A DNA stretch of 64,000 nt, taken from NCBI RefSeq assembly GCF_017309955.1, contig NZ_CP021247.1, forward strand, positions 62,001 through 126,000, in the 5' to 3' direction. Shown one piece after another: positions 52,233 through 62,015 of the stretch; the stretch's first letter is position 1; every line of letters begins with the position of its first letter. The position numbers and the translations under genes were made by a program. The notes beneath the pieces are model-generated. The model was not told where the DNA came from, made no database searches, and saw only the letters and a list, made by a program, of their open reading frames with translations. Origin of the DNA: Novosphingobium sp. KA1. GTDB taxonomy: Bacteria > Pseudomonadota > Alphaproteobacteria > Sphingomonadales > Sphingomonadaceae.

Positions 52233-52910
52233 ATGAACCACAATCCCGTCTACCTCGCGCTCGACCTGCCCCGCCTCGACGCTGCCGAAGCGCTGGCCCG
52301 CAAGGTCGCCGGGCACATCGGCGGGATCAAGCTGGGGCTCGAATTCTTCTGCGCCCATGGCCACCACGGCGTGCACGAACTGCACAAGCTGGGCCTGCCG
52401 ATCTTCCTCGACCTCAAGCTGCACGACATTCCCAACACGGTGGCCGGCGCGATGCAGGCGATCCACGTGCTGCAGCCCTCGATCGTCACCATCCACGCCG
52501 CCGGTGGCCGCGCGATGATGGAAGACGCCAAGGCCGCCGCGGGCGAGAACTGCAAGGTCGTGGCCGTCACCGTGCTGACCAGCCTCGACGGTGACGACCT
52601 CGCCTCGATCGGCGTCAACGACCAGCCCCACGCGCAGGCCCTGCGCCTTGCCGAACTGGCGCACTCGTCCGGTCTCGACGGCATCGTCTGCTCCGGCCAC
52701 GAAGTCGGCGCGGTGCACAAGCAGTGGAAGGACGGCTACTTTGTCGTCCCCGGACTGCGCCCGCACAATGCCGGCAACGGCGACCAGAAGCGCATCGTCA
52801 CCCCGCGCCAGGCCCGCGACGACGGCGCCAGCGTGCTGGTGATCGGCCGCCCGATCAGCCGCGCCGAAGACCCGCTGGCCGCCGCCCGCGCCATCGAGGC
52901 CACGCTCTGA
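52233..52910 (+). CDS. pyrF: Orotidine 5'-phosphate decarboxylase
   Basis: A 225-residue TIM-barrel enzyme making UMP. VYLALDLPRLDAAEAL, KLGLEFFCAHGHHGVHEL and the catalytic LPIFLDLKLHDIPNTVAGAM (Asp-Lys-Asp array) are present, with the phosphate site VLVIGRPISRAEDPLAAA. It begins four bases after the LapA-like gene. Confidence 0.97.
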   Translation: MNHNPVYLALDLPRLDAAEALARKVAGHIGGIKLGLEFFCAHGHHGVHELHKLGLPIFLDLKLHDIPNTVAGAMQAIHVLQPSIVTIHAAGGRAMMEDAKAAAGENCKVVAVTVLTSLDGDDLASIGVNDQPHAQALRLAELAHSSGLDGIVCSGHEVGAVHKQWKDGYFVVPGLRPHNAGNGDQKRIVTPRQARDDGASVLVIGRPISRAEDPLAAARAIEATL

Positions 52911-53066
52911 CGCAAATTCCCGGGCCGGGCCAAGGCTGACGCCGCCCGGCTCCGTCTCTCCGTTCATCCCCCGGAAATGCACGGTTCAGCGCCGCGCAAC
53001 CTCCCGGGCGGCAGACCATTGATCCGGTCCTGATGGCCCGATCATGATGGATGGAGAGTGCGACTG

Positions 53067-53822
53067 ATGAATTCCCCCCGACTGCTTGCCGCGACCGCCT
53101 TTGCCGCCCTGGCGCTGGCCAGCGCCCCTGCCGCCATGGCGCAGCAGAGCGTTCCCGCAATCGAAGCCGGCCACACCCTGCTCACCGTCAATGCCGAAGG
53201 CGCGACCACCCGCACCCCGGACATGGCGAGCTATTCGGCCGGCGTCACCTCGCAGGGCACGACCGCCAGCGAGGCGATGGGCGCCAATTCGCAGGCCATG
53301 GCCCGCGTGATCGCCGCGCTGAAGAAGGCCGGCGTGGCGGACAAGGACATCCAGACCACCAACCTCAGCCTCAATCCGGTCTATGCCGAACCCAGGCGCC
53401 AGCCCGACGGCAGCTTCTCGGGCGAGCCACGCGCAATCGTCGGCTACCAGGCGACCAACACCGTCACCGTGCGTCAACGTAAATTGGCAGACACCGGCAA
53501 GGTGATCGACGCGCTGGTGACGGCGGGTGCCAATCAGGTGAACGGCCCGGACTTCACGCTGTCGCAGCCCGAAGCCGCGCAGGACGAAGCCCGCACCGAC
53601 GCGATCCGGACCGCGCGCGCCCGCGCAGACCTCTATGCCCGCGCCGCCGGGCTACGGGTCGTGCGGATCGTCTCGATCAGCGAGAGCGGCGGCTATGCGC
53701 CGATGCCGGTGATGTACGCCCGCAAGGCGGAAATGGCCTCGCTCGCCTCCGCGCCGCCGGTTGCCGCCGGTGAACTGCAGATGTCGGTGAACGTCACCGT
53801 CCAGTTCGAACTCGGGCAGTAA
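53067..53822 (+). CDS. SIMPL domain-containing periplasmic protein
   Basis: A 251-residue secreted protein of the SIMPL/DUF541 family (related to E. coli YggE and BP26). A signal peptide (MNSPRLLAATAFAALALASA then PAAMA) precedes the domain with LTVNAEGATTRTPDMASYSAGV, IQTTNLSLNPVY and NVTVQFEL. Family members lower oxidative stress or form channel-like oligomers; mechanism unclear. ATG 53067 with GGAG upstream is chosen over a GTG three codons earlier. Confidence 0.88.
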   Translation: MNSPRLLAATAFAALALASAPAAMAQQSVPAIEAGHTLLTVNAEGATTRTPDMASYSAGVTSQGTTASEAMGANSQAMARVIAALKKAGVADKDIQTTNLSLNPVYAEPRRQPDGSFSGEPRAIVGYQATNTVTVRQRKLADTGKVIDALVTAGANQVNGPDFTLSQPEAAQDEARTDAIRTARARADLYARAAGLRVVRIVSISESGGYAPMPVMYARKAEMASLASAPPVAAGELQMSVNVTVQFELGQ

Positions 53823-53833
53823 AAGTTCGCTTG

Positions 53834-54018
53834 AAAATTCGCTGAAGGCGAATTTTGCGGCACCGGCCCTCTCCCGTCCCGAAGAAGACGAAAAGGTCCG
53901 GGGGACCTTTCCGCTGAGGGGGCCGACCACCCGGCAGGGTATTCTCATGGGTGGTCGGGTGGGGGAGAGGGCCGGTGCCGCGCTAAAAATGCCCCACGGG
54001 CATTTTTCAGACCAAACG
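53834..54018. repeat. Long-hairpin intergenic repeat, copy C, with an inserted arm
   Basis: The outer stem pairs 53857-53875 with 53963-53981 (19 bases) and the inner part CGACCACCC (53924-53932) with GGGTGGTCG. Between them the left arm carries about 45 extra bases, including the hairpin AAAGGTCC-ggg-GGACCTTT (53892-53910). Flanking palindromes are AAAATTCGC/GCGAATTTT (53834-53856) and AAAAATGCCC/GGGCATTTTT (53985-54007). The right outer end reads CCAAACGGTC. It lies between two convergent genes. Confidence 0.85.
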
Positions 54019-54019
54019 G

Positions 54020-54445
54020 TCAGTTCATCATCATGTCCTGCGACTGGATGTTGTAGCCGACCAGCGCCATGTGCCCGCCGTCCCCCTTGCGATAGACAAA
54101 CTGCTCGACCCCGCTGCCGTGCTCGAACGTCGTCTGCATGGTGAGGCTCACGAACGTGCCGCCGGTGGTGGCATTGGTGTTCCAGCCGACCTGCTTGCTT
54201 GAACGGACTTTGCCCAGCTTGCGGTGCACCGCATCGATCAGCATGCCGAACTGCGCCGGCTGGGTCGCCTTGCGGAAGTCGGGATCGGCGGCCTTCCAGA
54301 TTTCCTGAGACCGTCCGGCGTCAAGCGCGCGGTGGAACCTGGCCACCTCCATCTGCGCGTCCGCGAACGACTCCTTCATGCCGCACCCCGCCAGCATTGC
54401 GGCAGCGGCAAATGGCATTAGATAGCGGCCAATTCGCTTCATCAT
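54020..54445 (-). CDS. Small lipoprotein, DUF4019-like
   Basis: A 141-residue lipoprotein with signal MMKRIGRYLMPFAAAAML and lipobox LAGC at residue 21. The mature domain (RFHRALDAGRSQEIWKAADP, then FGMLIDAVHRKLGKVRSSKQ and a string of beta strands) has the alpha-then-beta layout of DUF4019-type proteins, but this match is tentative. Function unknown. It is divergent from trpF across 44 bases. Confidence 0.72.
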   Translation of the reverse strand: MMKRIGRYLMPFAAAAMLAGCGMKESFADAQMEVARFHRALDAGRSQEIWKAADPDFRKATQPAQFGMLIDAVHRKLGKVRSSKQVGWNTNATTGGTFVSLTMQTTFEHGSGVEQFVYRKGDGGHMALVGYNIQSQDMMMN

Positions 54446-54489
54446 CGGTCCCCTGCATGTCAGGACCGCAATCTAGGCCAGAAAATCCA

Positions 54490-55131
54490 ATGCCAACAGC
54501 GGCAATCAAGATCTGCGGGATCAGCACCAGCGAGGCGCTCGAGGCAGCGATCCGCGCGCGCGCCGATCATGCCGGCTTCGTGTTTTTCGCGAAGAGCCCC
54601 CGCAACGTCACGCCCGCGCAGGCCGCACAGCTGGCGGAGCGTGCGGAAGGGCGAATCGGCCGCGTCGGCCTGTTTGTCGATGCCGATGACGCCGCGATCG
54701 CGCAGGCCGTGGCCAGCGCCCGTCTCGACGCCTTCCAGCTGCACGGCAGCGAAACCCCGCAGCGAGCCGCCGAATTGCGCGCGCGCTACGGCGTGGCGGT
54801 GTGGAAGGCGCTCTCCGTCGCCACGGCGGAAGATGCCGCCAAGGCCGCTGCCTATGCCGGTGCAGTCGATCTGGTGCTGTTCGATGCCAAGACGCCCAAG
54901 GGCACGCTGCCCGGCGGGATGGGCCTCAGCTTCGACTGGAAGCTGGTCGCGGGCTGGAAAGGCCCGGTGCCATGGGGCCTTGCGGGCGGGCTGACGCCCG
55001 ATAATGTCGCCGAGGCCGTGCGCCTCACCGGAACGCCGTTGGTGGACACCTCTTCGGGGGTCGAGAGCGCGCCGGGCATCAAGGACCTCGACCGCATCGA
55101 CGCTTTTGTGCGCGCCGTTCGCAGCGCCTGA
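54490..55131 (+). CDS. trpF: Phosphoribosylanthranilate isomerase
   Basis: A 213-residue TIM-barrel enzyme in tryptophan synthesis. The N-terminal KICGISTSEALEAA has the catalytic cysteine; VGLFVDADD, LDAFQLHGSETPQ, DLVLFDAK (catalytic Asp) and PWGLAGGLTPDNVAEAV complete it. In most relatives trpB follows at once. Here a hairpin repeat (copy D) and a minus-strand outer-membrane gene intervene, so trpF is transcribed apart from trpBA. Confidence 0.96.
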   Translation: MPTAAIKICGISTSEALEAAIRARADHAGFVFFAKSPRNVTPAQAAQLAERAEGRIGRVGLFVDADDAAIAQAVASARLDAFQLHGSETPQRAAELRARYGVAVWKALSVATAEDAAKAAAYAGAVDLVLFDAKTPKGTLPGGMGLSFDWKLVAGWKGPVPWGLAGGLTPDNVAEAVRLTGTPLVDTSSGVESAPGIKDLDRIDAFVRAVRSA

Positions 55132-55285
55132 GAGACCGTTTGAACATCCGCCATGGGCGGATTTTACGGCCCCAGCCCACTCCCCCACCCGACCACCCAT
55201 CAGGATACACTCGTGGGAGGTCGGGTGGGGGCGTGGGCTGGGGCCGCCTCGAAAATGCCCCTCGGGCATTTTTCAAACGGACTCT
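55131..55285. repeat. Long-hairpin intergenic repeat, copy D
   Basis: The central stem pairs 55167-55199 with 55214-55246 at 31 of 33 positions around TCAGGATACACTCG, the reverse complement of the copy B loop. Flanking palindromes are ATCCGCC-atg-GGCGGAT (55146-55162) and AAAATGCCC-ctc-GGGCATTTT (55252-55272). Terminal inverted repeats AGAGACCGTTTGAA and TTCAAACGGACTCT bound it at 55131 and 55285. It abuts the trpF stop codon. Confidence 0.92.
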
Positions 55286-55312
55286 GAGTTACAGCCCACG
55301 CCCCAAACAAGA

Positions 55313-55340
55313 AAGGGCGGCCCCCTCATGGGCCGCCCTT
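55313..55340 (-). terminator. Terminator after the outer-membrane protein gene
   Basis: AAGGGCGGCCC (55313-55323) pairs with GGGCCGCCCTT (55330-55340); on the minus strand it is followed by TTCTTG. It also could stop trpF read-through from the other side. Confidence 0.75.
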
Positions 55341-55428
55341 CCCTGGCTTACGCTCGCGGTGGAGCGATTCCGCTCAGGTGCCTCCGGCCCGACGCCTCGG
55401 TGGCGAAACCGGGCCGGAAGCAGCCAGA

Positions 55429-55896
55429 TCAGAACTTCACGCCAACGCCGACGAGGCCGACGTCTGCATCGGGGGTGTTGTCGCCCACGAGCAGGTGCTT
55501 GTATTCAGCCTTGGCGTAGAAGCGGTTGTCGAGAGCCTGCTCGACGCCGCCGCCGACAGCAACGGCGCTGTTGCCGTACTTGGCGAACTTCGACTGCCAG
55601 GTCGAGTTGGCATAGAGCTTGGTGGTCGGGGTGATCTTGTAGCCGACGCGGCCACCGGCGCCCCACGAAACGCGGGTGTCGCTGGTCAGCACCTTGTCGG
55701 CCGAACCTTCAACGCCCACGAAGAACTTGCTGCCCAGGTCGTAGTCGTAGCCGACTGCGACGCCTGCGACTGCTTCGCTGTCGCTGCCGTCCCAGATGAT
55801 GCCGGTGCGGGCTTCGACGCGCGCTTCATTGGCCAGAGCGGGGGTGGCGACGGCTGCGGCTGCAACGGCAGCCAGCGAAACGAGTGCGATACGCAT
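55429..55896 (-). CDS. Outer membrane beta-barrel protein (porin-like, small)
   Basis: A 155-residue protein: signal peptide residues 1-22 (ending TPALA), then eight probable beta strands with alternating residues and a C-terminal VGLVGVGVKF ending in phenylalanine, the BAM recognition signal. It looks like an eight-stranded OmpA/Opa-type barrel, such as those found widely in sphingomonads; no ligand is known. CTGGAG precedes the start. The gene is placed between trpF and trpB on the opposite strand. Confidence 0.8.
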   Translation of the reverse strand: MRIALVSLAAVAAAAVATPALANEARVEARTGIIWDGSDSEAVAGVAVGYDYDLGSKFFVGVEGSADKVLTSDTRVSWGAGGRVGYKITPTTKLYANSTWQSKFAKYGNSAVAVGGGVEQALDNRFYAKAEYKHLLVGDNTPDADVGLVGVGVKF

Positions 55897-56152
55897 TGTA
55901 TTTTCTCCAGTATTTTCCCCGGCCCTCACCGGGGAGCCGCCCGCTGCGCTTCCTTTCCTTTCGCTCAGATGAACGAAATAATTCATAATTGCCCTGAAAC
56001 GTCATGAAACTGCCACTTTCGGACACTATATTGCCATTAACGTTTGCACCGTTGCGTCATTTGCAATTGAATTCAGGCGGCTCATCCCCATGCAAACGAT
56101 TATCGGCGAAGGCGCTGGACTTGGCCGCCGCGCTCTGCCAATCGCCCCGATC
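55897..56152. promoter_or_regulatory. Divergent promoter region between the barrel protein gene and trpB
   Basis: The stretch is locally AT-rich (55970-56060), as expected of promoters for both directions. TATATT at 56027-56032 may be a -10 for trpB, with only a poor -35. No tryptophan-rich leader peptide or TrpR-like operator is seen. Confidence 0.35.
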
Positions 56153-57409
<1,257 letters not shown>

Positions 57410-57442
57410 CGCAGGCCGTACTGGAGGGCAGTGAACGGATTT

Positions 57443-57649
57443 ATGTCAGTAGCAAAGCCAGCCGCGATCATCGCCTGCCTGACCTTGCTGCTGTACATTC
57501 CGGTATGGCTTGCGGTCGGAACATGGCTCTATCCCCACACCCATCCCGAGTACTGGATCTGGACCGTCCCAAGCCACATTCTTCCGATCTCGGCCGTGAT
57601 CGCATCATTGATCGTCGCTTTGACGCACTGGATTAAGAACCACCGATGA
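57443..57649 (+). CDS. Small two-helix membrane protein between trpB and trpA
   Basis: A 68-residue protein with two transmembrane helices (about 6-26 and 42-60) joined by LYPHTHPEYWIWTVPSH, an aromatic- and histidine-rich loop. I do not recognise it. Its stop overlaps the trpA ATG (ATGA), so it is translated with trpA. The start could instead be GTG 57431, close behind GGAGGG. No known tryptophan-pathway role; a membrane protein here is unusual. Confidence 0.65.
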   Translation: MSVAKPAAIIACLTLLLYIPVWLAVGTWLYPHTHPEYWIWTVPSHILPISAVIASLIVALTHWIKNHR

Positions 57650-58422
57650 CCCGCTTCGAAACCGCATTCGCCAAAGGCCCCGCGCTCGTCTGCTTCATCA
57701 CCGGGGGTGACGGCGACACTGCCGCCAATCTCGACGCGCTGGTCGAAGGCGGCGCCGACGTGATCGAACTCGGCATGCCGTTCACCGATCCGATGGCCGA
57801 CGGCCCGGCAATCCAGGAAGCGAACATCCGCAGCCTCGACGCGGGCACCAGGACCGCCGACGTGTTCCGCATGGCGAGCGAATTCCGCGCCCGCCATCCA
57901 CAGGTTCCGCTGGTGCTGATGGGCTATGCCAACCCGATGATCGCCCGCGGCGGCGAGTGGTTCGCGGACGAATGCGCCAGGGCCGGAGTGGATGGCGTGA
58001 TCTGCGTCGACATCCCGCCCGAGGAAGATGCCGAGCTCGGTCCCGCCCTGCGCGGCAAGAACGTCTCGCTGATCCGCCTTGCCACCCCCACCACCGATGC
58101 CGCGCGCCTTCCGGCCGTTCTCAATGGCTCCTCGGGGTTCCTCTACTATGTCTCTGTCGCCGGTGTTACCGGCATGCAGCAGGCCGCACAGGGCTCGATC
58201 AAGGACGCCGTGGCCAGGCTCAAGGCCGCCAGCACGATCCCCGTCGCGGTCGGTTTCGGCGTGCGCACGCCCGAACAGGCGAGCCAGATCGCCAAAGTGG
58301 CGGACGGCGTGGTCGTCGGCTCGGCACTGGTCGATCTGGTCAAGCAGCACGGCACCGAAGCCCCCGCCCATCTGCGCGCGCTGACCGCGGCGCTGGCCGA
58401 AGCGGTCCACGCCGAGCGCTGA
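57646..58422 (+). CDS. trpA: Tryptophan synthase alpha chain
   Basis: A 258-residue TIM-barrel subunit that cleaves indole-3-glycerol phosphate. The catalytic Glu and Asp lie in VIELGMPFTDPMADGP; LLMGYANPMIARGGEWF and VAVGFGVRTPEQA form the rest of the active site. It is coupled to the small membrane ORF upstream. In many alphaproteobacteria accD and folC follow trpA; here only folC does. Confidence 0.96.
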   Translation: MTRFETAFAKGPALVCFITGGDGDTAANLDALVEGGADVIELGMPFTDPMADGPAIQEANIRSLDAGTRTADVFRMASEFRARHPQVPLVLMGYANPMIARGGEWFADECARAGVDGVICVDIPPEEDAELGPALRGKNVSLIRLATPTTDAARLPAVLNGSSGFLYYVSVAGVTGMQQAAQGSIKDAVARLKAASTIPVAVGFGVRTPEQASQIAKVADGVVVGSALVDLVKQHGTEAPAHLRALTAALAEAVHAER

Positions 58423-58524
58423 TCCCCTGAAATTCGTCATTGCGCAAAGCATGACGACACAGCAATCCCATGCATCGCGGCGGCCGCCAAGGCTTGCCGC
58501 GATGTGCATTTCCGGACGGATGCC

Positions 58525-59820
58525 ATGAAAGACTTCGCCACCTCCGCAGACCCGCGCGTCCAGGCCCAGCTTGATCGCCTCGCCGCGCTCTCGATCCCGC
58601 AAGGCCGTCTCGGGCTGGAGACGATCCACGCGCTGCTCGACCGGCTCGGCAATCCGCACAGGCGCCTGCCGCCGACGTTCCATGTCGCCGGAACCAACGG
58701 CAAGGGATCGACCTGCACGTACCTGCGCTTCATGCTGGAAGCACAGGGCCTCAAGGTCCATTCGGCCACCAAGCCGCATCTGGTACGCTACAACGAGCGT
58801 ATCCGCCTTGCCGGCAAGCTCATCTCCGACGAAATGCTGGCCGACCTGCTGCGCGAAGTGCTCGACGCGGGCGAAGACCTCGGCCCCAGCTTCTTCGAGG
58901 TGACGACGGCGGCGATCTTCCTCGCCTTTGCCCGCGAACCGGCGGATGCCTGCGTGATCGAGGTCGGCCTCGGCGGGCGGCTCGACGCCACCAATGTCCT
59001 CGACCATCCGGCCGCCTGCGGCATCGTCACTCTCGGCATCGACCATGAAGCCTTCCTGCTGCGCCCCGAAGCAGGCGCACCGGAAGCCCCGCTGGCCCGC
59101 ATCGCCTTCGAAAAGGCAGGCATCGTGCGCGGCCCGGCCCCGCTCGTCACGCTGAGCTATCCGGAAAGCGCCACGCTCGAGATCGAGCGCGCCGCACTCA
59201 CCGCCGGTGCGCCGCTCCACATGCGCGGGCGCGACTGGGATGCGACCGTTGGCGATATGATCGAATATTCCGACCGTCACGGCGAACTCACCCTGCCGCT
59301 GCCCACCCTTCCCGGCACGCATCAGGCCGAGAACGCCGCGCTGGCCGTCGCCATCCTGCGCCATCAGGACCGCGTCAGCGTCTCCCCCGAAGCCATGGCC
59401 GAGGGCATCCGCAACGCGAAATGGCCCGCCCGGCTCCAGCACCTCGGCAACGGCCCGCTGACGCGCCATGCCGGCGCCCGCGAGGTCTGGCTGGACGGCG
59501 GCCACAACCCCGACGCGGGCCTTGCCATCGCCCGCCATTTCGCGGGCCAGCGGCTCCATCTCGTGATCGGGATGCTCGCCAACAAGGACCCGCGCGCCCT
59601 CACCGCCCCGCTCGCAGCAAGCATCGCCAGCATTCATGCCGTGCCGGTTCCCGGGCATGACTGCCACGGCCCGGCCAGTTTCGGCCCCTCCGCCGGTGCG
59701 GCCGAAAGCGTCGCGGCGGCATTGGCCGCCCTGCCCGGCGACGGTCTGCCGGTCCTGATCGCCGGATCGCTCTATCTCTCCGGCGTGGTGCTGGAGGCGA
59801 ACGCGGAAATTCCCGACTGA
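58525..59820 (+). CDS. folC: Bifunctional dihydrofolate synthase/folylpolyglutamate synthase
   Basis: A 431-residue Mur-ligase-like enzyme adding glutamate to dihydropteroate and folates. The P-loop FHVAGTNGKGSTCTYLRFM, HSATKPHLVRYNERI, ACVIEVGLGGRLDATNV and HNPDAG with the C-terminal domain are clear. MKDFATSADP at 58525 has GGACGG in front; ATG 58504 is seven codons upstream. The 100 bases after trpA contain a GCATCGCGG/CCGCGATGC hairpin but no accD. Confidence 0.94.
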   Translation: MKDFATSADPRVQAQLDRLAALSIPQGRLGLETIHALLDRLGNPHRRLPPTFHVAGTNGKGSTCTYLRFMLEAQGLKVHSATKPHLVRYNERIRLAGKLISDEMLADLLREVLDAGEDLGPSFFEVTTAAIFLAFAREPADACVIEVGLGGRLDATNVLDHPAACGIVTLGIDHEAFLLRPEAGAPEAPLARIAFEKAGIVRGPAPLVTLSYPESATLEIERAALTAGAPLHMRGRDWDATVGDMIEYSDRHGELTLPLPTLPGTHQAENAALAVAILRHQDRVSVSPEAMAEGIRNAKWPARLQHLGNGPLTRHAGAREVWLDGGHNPDAGLAIARHFAGQRLHLVIGMLANKDPRALTAPLAASIASIHAVPVPGHDCHGPASFGPSAGAAESVAAALAALPGDGLPVLIAGSLYLSGVVLEANAEIPD

Positions 59821-59827
59821 TCCGCGC

Positions 59828-60547
59828 TTACCCGGGCAATTTCCCGAAGGGCAGCAACTTGAGCGCCAGCGCCGCAGCCGCCTTGCCGTCGTTCGCGCGC
59901 AAGGCGGGCAGCATGGAGATGGCCGCACGCTTGAGGATCGCATCCAGCGGCGTCGGCGTCTGACCGGCAGCGGCGGCCTCGGCAAACCGGCGCGTCGCGG
60001 CCACGGAGCCATGATCGCTGCGGATCTGCATCAGGGCCGCCAGTCCCGGATAGAACGCCCGGTTGCCGCCCAGATCGACGGCACGGGTCAAGGCCGAAAG
60101 GCCCTGGTCCTTCTTTGCCCCCAGCGCCGTCCGCGCCAGGAAGCCGCCGAGTTCATCCACCGCGCCGAGGTGCCAGGCCGCTATCGCCATCTGCACTTCG
60201 GCATCGCGCGGGTTCTGTGCCAGGAGCTTCTGGAACACGTCCAGCGAGGCGCGCACGTCCGTCCGGCTGTGGGTCAGCTTGCCCCGATAGCCGATGGCGA
60301 CGCCGCGTTGCAGCGCCGCCTCGCGGTCTCCCGGATGGACGGCAAGCGCCCGGTCCGCCGCGGTGATGGCGCTGCCGATCAATTGCAGCGCGCGGGCCTT
60401 GTCGTCGGTCTTGAACGCGGCAGCCGTCAGAATATCGCGCGGCGTCTCCGCCAGCACCTGAACCGGCGCGACGATCGCCAGGCCCAGCGCGGGAAGCAAT
60501 GCCCCCCGCCGCAGCCTGGCCAGTGCAAGGAAGATCGTTCGTAGCAT
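59828..60547 (-). CDS. Exported TPR-like repeat protein, function unknown
   Basis: A 239-residue protein with a signal peptide (about residues 1-34, ending VQVLA) and an all-helical mature part with TPR-like spacing: ADRALAVHPGDREAALQRGV, SLDVFQKLLAQNPRDAEVQM and LSALTRAVDLGGNRAFYPGL. No catalytic motifs are seen. ATG 60547 follows GGGAG. It is convergent with folC, seven bases from its end, and lies after the AmpG-like gene in the same direction. Confidence 0.72.
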   Translation of the reverse strand: MLRTIFLALARLRRGALLPALGLAIVAPVQVLAETPRDILTAAAFKTDDKARALQLIGSAITAADRALAVHPGDREAALQRGVAIGYRGKLTHSRTDVRASLDVFQKLLAQNPRDAEVQMAIAAWHLGAVDELGGFLARTALGAKKDQGLSALTRAVDLGGNRAFYPGLAALMQIRSDHGSVAATRRFAEAAAAGQTPTPLDAILKRAAISMLPALRANDGKAAAALALKLLPFGKLPG

Positions 60548-60599
60548 CAAACACTTTCTCCCGAATGGTCAGCCGCGCACCCGCCCGATTTTCATACTG

Positions 60600-61937
60600 T
60601 CAGGAAGACTGGTCCGCCTCCAGCTCCGCCCTGTCCTCGCCCGCCGTGCCCATCGCCTGATCGACGAGGCCGGTGCGGCACATCCACCAGAACAGCACGA
60701 TGCCCGGCAGCGAGGCAACCGTCGTCAGCAGATAGAAGTTCACGTAGCCCATCGCCTCGATCAGCGCGCCCGCCGTCGTGCCGGTAAGCAGACGGCCAAC
60801 CACGCTCGCCGCAGCCGAGATCAGCGCGTATTGCGCGGCGGTATAGCGAAGATCGCACAGCGCCGAGAAATAGGCGATCACCACCACGCCGCCATAACCC
60901 GACGCGATGTTCTCGAAGCCGATCGCGCCCGCCATGCCCCAGTTGCTGTGCCCGGCCGCCGCCAGCGCCGCAAAGCTGAGGTTGGAGGCGCCCATCAGGA
61001 TCAGCGAGATCAGCACCGAACGCTTGAGTCCCATCTTCGCGAAAGCCACCCCGCCGATGAACACGCCGATCAGGTAGGCCCAGAAACCAAGACCCACGTC
61101 ATAAAGCGCAATCTCGTCGTTCGAGAACTTGAGGTCGTCGAACAGCAGGCGGAAGGTCAGGTTCGCCAGCGTGTCGCCGATCTTGTGGACGAGGATGAAG
61201 GTCAGCACCAGCACCGCGCCATTCCGGCGGAAGAACTCGGCAAACGGCCCGGCGATGGAGTTCCACACTTCCACCACGCCGCGCTTCTCGACCACGACCT
61301 TGCGGCGCATCGGCTCGCCAAGGACCATCGCCGTCAGCATCGCGGGAAGCGCGAAGAAAGCGCAGGCGGCATAGCCCGCGCTCCAGCCATGGCGGGCCGA
61401 GACCACCAGCGCCAGCGCGCCGGCGCCGGCCGAACCGATACGCCAGCCGTACTGGCTCATGCCCGATCCGGTGCCGAGCTGGTAAGGCTTGAGCGTCTCG
61501 ATGCGGTAGGCGTCGATCACGATATCGAAACTGGCGCCGGCCACGCCCACCAAGATGGCGGCGATCACGGTCGCGGAAATGTCGGCGGCAGGATCGACGA
61601 AGGCGAGGTTCAGCACCGCCGCGATCACGAACAGGCCGCAGACCATCATCCACGAGACGCGCTGGCCCATGCTGCCCAGCACCGGCAGGCGCACGCCGTC
61701 GATGATCCAGGCCCAGAAGACCTTGAGGTTGTAGACGAGGAAGGCGAGCGTGAAGGCCGTGACCGTCTTCTTGTCGATGCCGTCCTGCGCGAGGCGCGTG
61801 GTGAGCGTCGCGCCGATCATCGCATAGGGGAAACCGGAGGACAGCCCCAGCGCGAACGAGGCCAGCGATTCTTTCTCGACATAGGGTTTGACCGCATCCC
61901 AGACGCCGCGACGTTGTTCGATACTTTGGGCGTCCAC
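60600..61937 (-). CDS. MFS transporter, AmpG-like muropeptide permease family
   Basis: A 445-residue protein with 12 predicted transmembrane helices of the AmpG/PAT branch of the major facilitator superfamily. LGLSSGFPYAMIGATLTTRLAQDGI near the start, SFDIVIDAYRIETLKP and ENIASGYGGVVVIAYFSALCD are the family-like segments. AmpG imports anhydromuropeptides for cell-wall recycling; substrate here is inferred. The start is GTG 61937 with CGGAG upstream. No ampD, ampC or other recycling gene lies next to it. Confidence 0.82.
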   Translation of the reverse strand: MDAQSIEQRRGVWDAVKPYVEKESLASFALGLSSGFPYAMIGATLTTRLAQDGIDKKTVTAFTLAFLVYNLKVFWAWIIDGVRLPVLGSMGQRVSWMMVCGLFVIAAVLNLAFVDPAADISATVIAAILVGVAGASFDIVIDAYRIETLKPYQLGTGSGMSQYGWRIGSAGAGALALVVSARHGWSAGYAACAFFALPAMLTAMVLGEPMRRKVVVEKRGVVEVWNSIAGPFAEFFRRNGAVLVLTFILVHKIGDTLANLTFRLLFDDLKFSNDEIALYDVGLGFWAYLIGVFIGGVAFAKMGLKRSVLISLILMGASNLSFAALAAAGHSNWGMAGAIGFENIASGYGGVVVIAYFSALCDLRYTAAQYALISAAASVVGRLLTGTTAGALIEAMGYVNFYLLTTVASLPGIVLFWWMCRTGLVDQAMGTAGEDRAELEADQSS

Positions 61938-62015
61938 GCAGTGATCTCCGGTTTCGACACGCGAATATGCTGATTTGCCGCACCCTAACGCGCCCTTGGC
62001 GCAAGGGAAGGCTGG

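Noticed and set aside
57529..60012. An 827-residue minus-strand frame across trpA and folC
   Set aside because: It runs antisense to two firmly identified genes and has no recognisable motif or ribosome site. Similar long shadows occur opposite ccmF, rpsA, aroA, purB and ydbH and were left out for the same reason.
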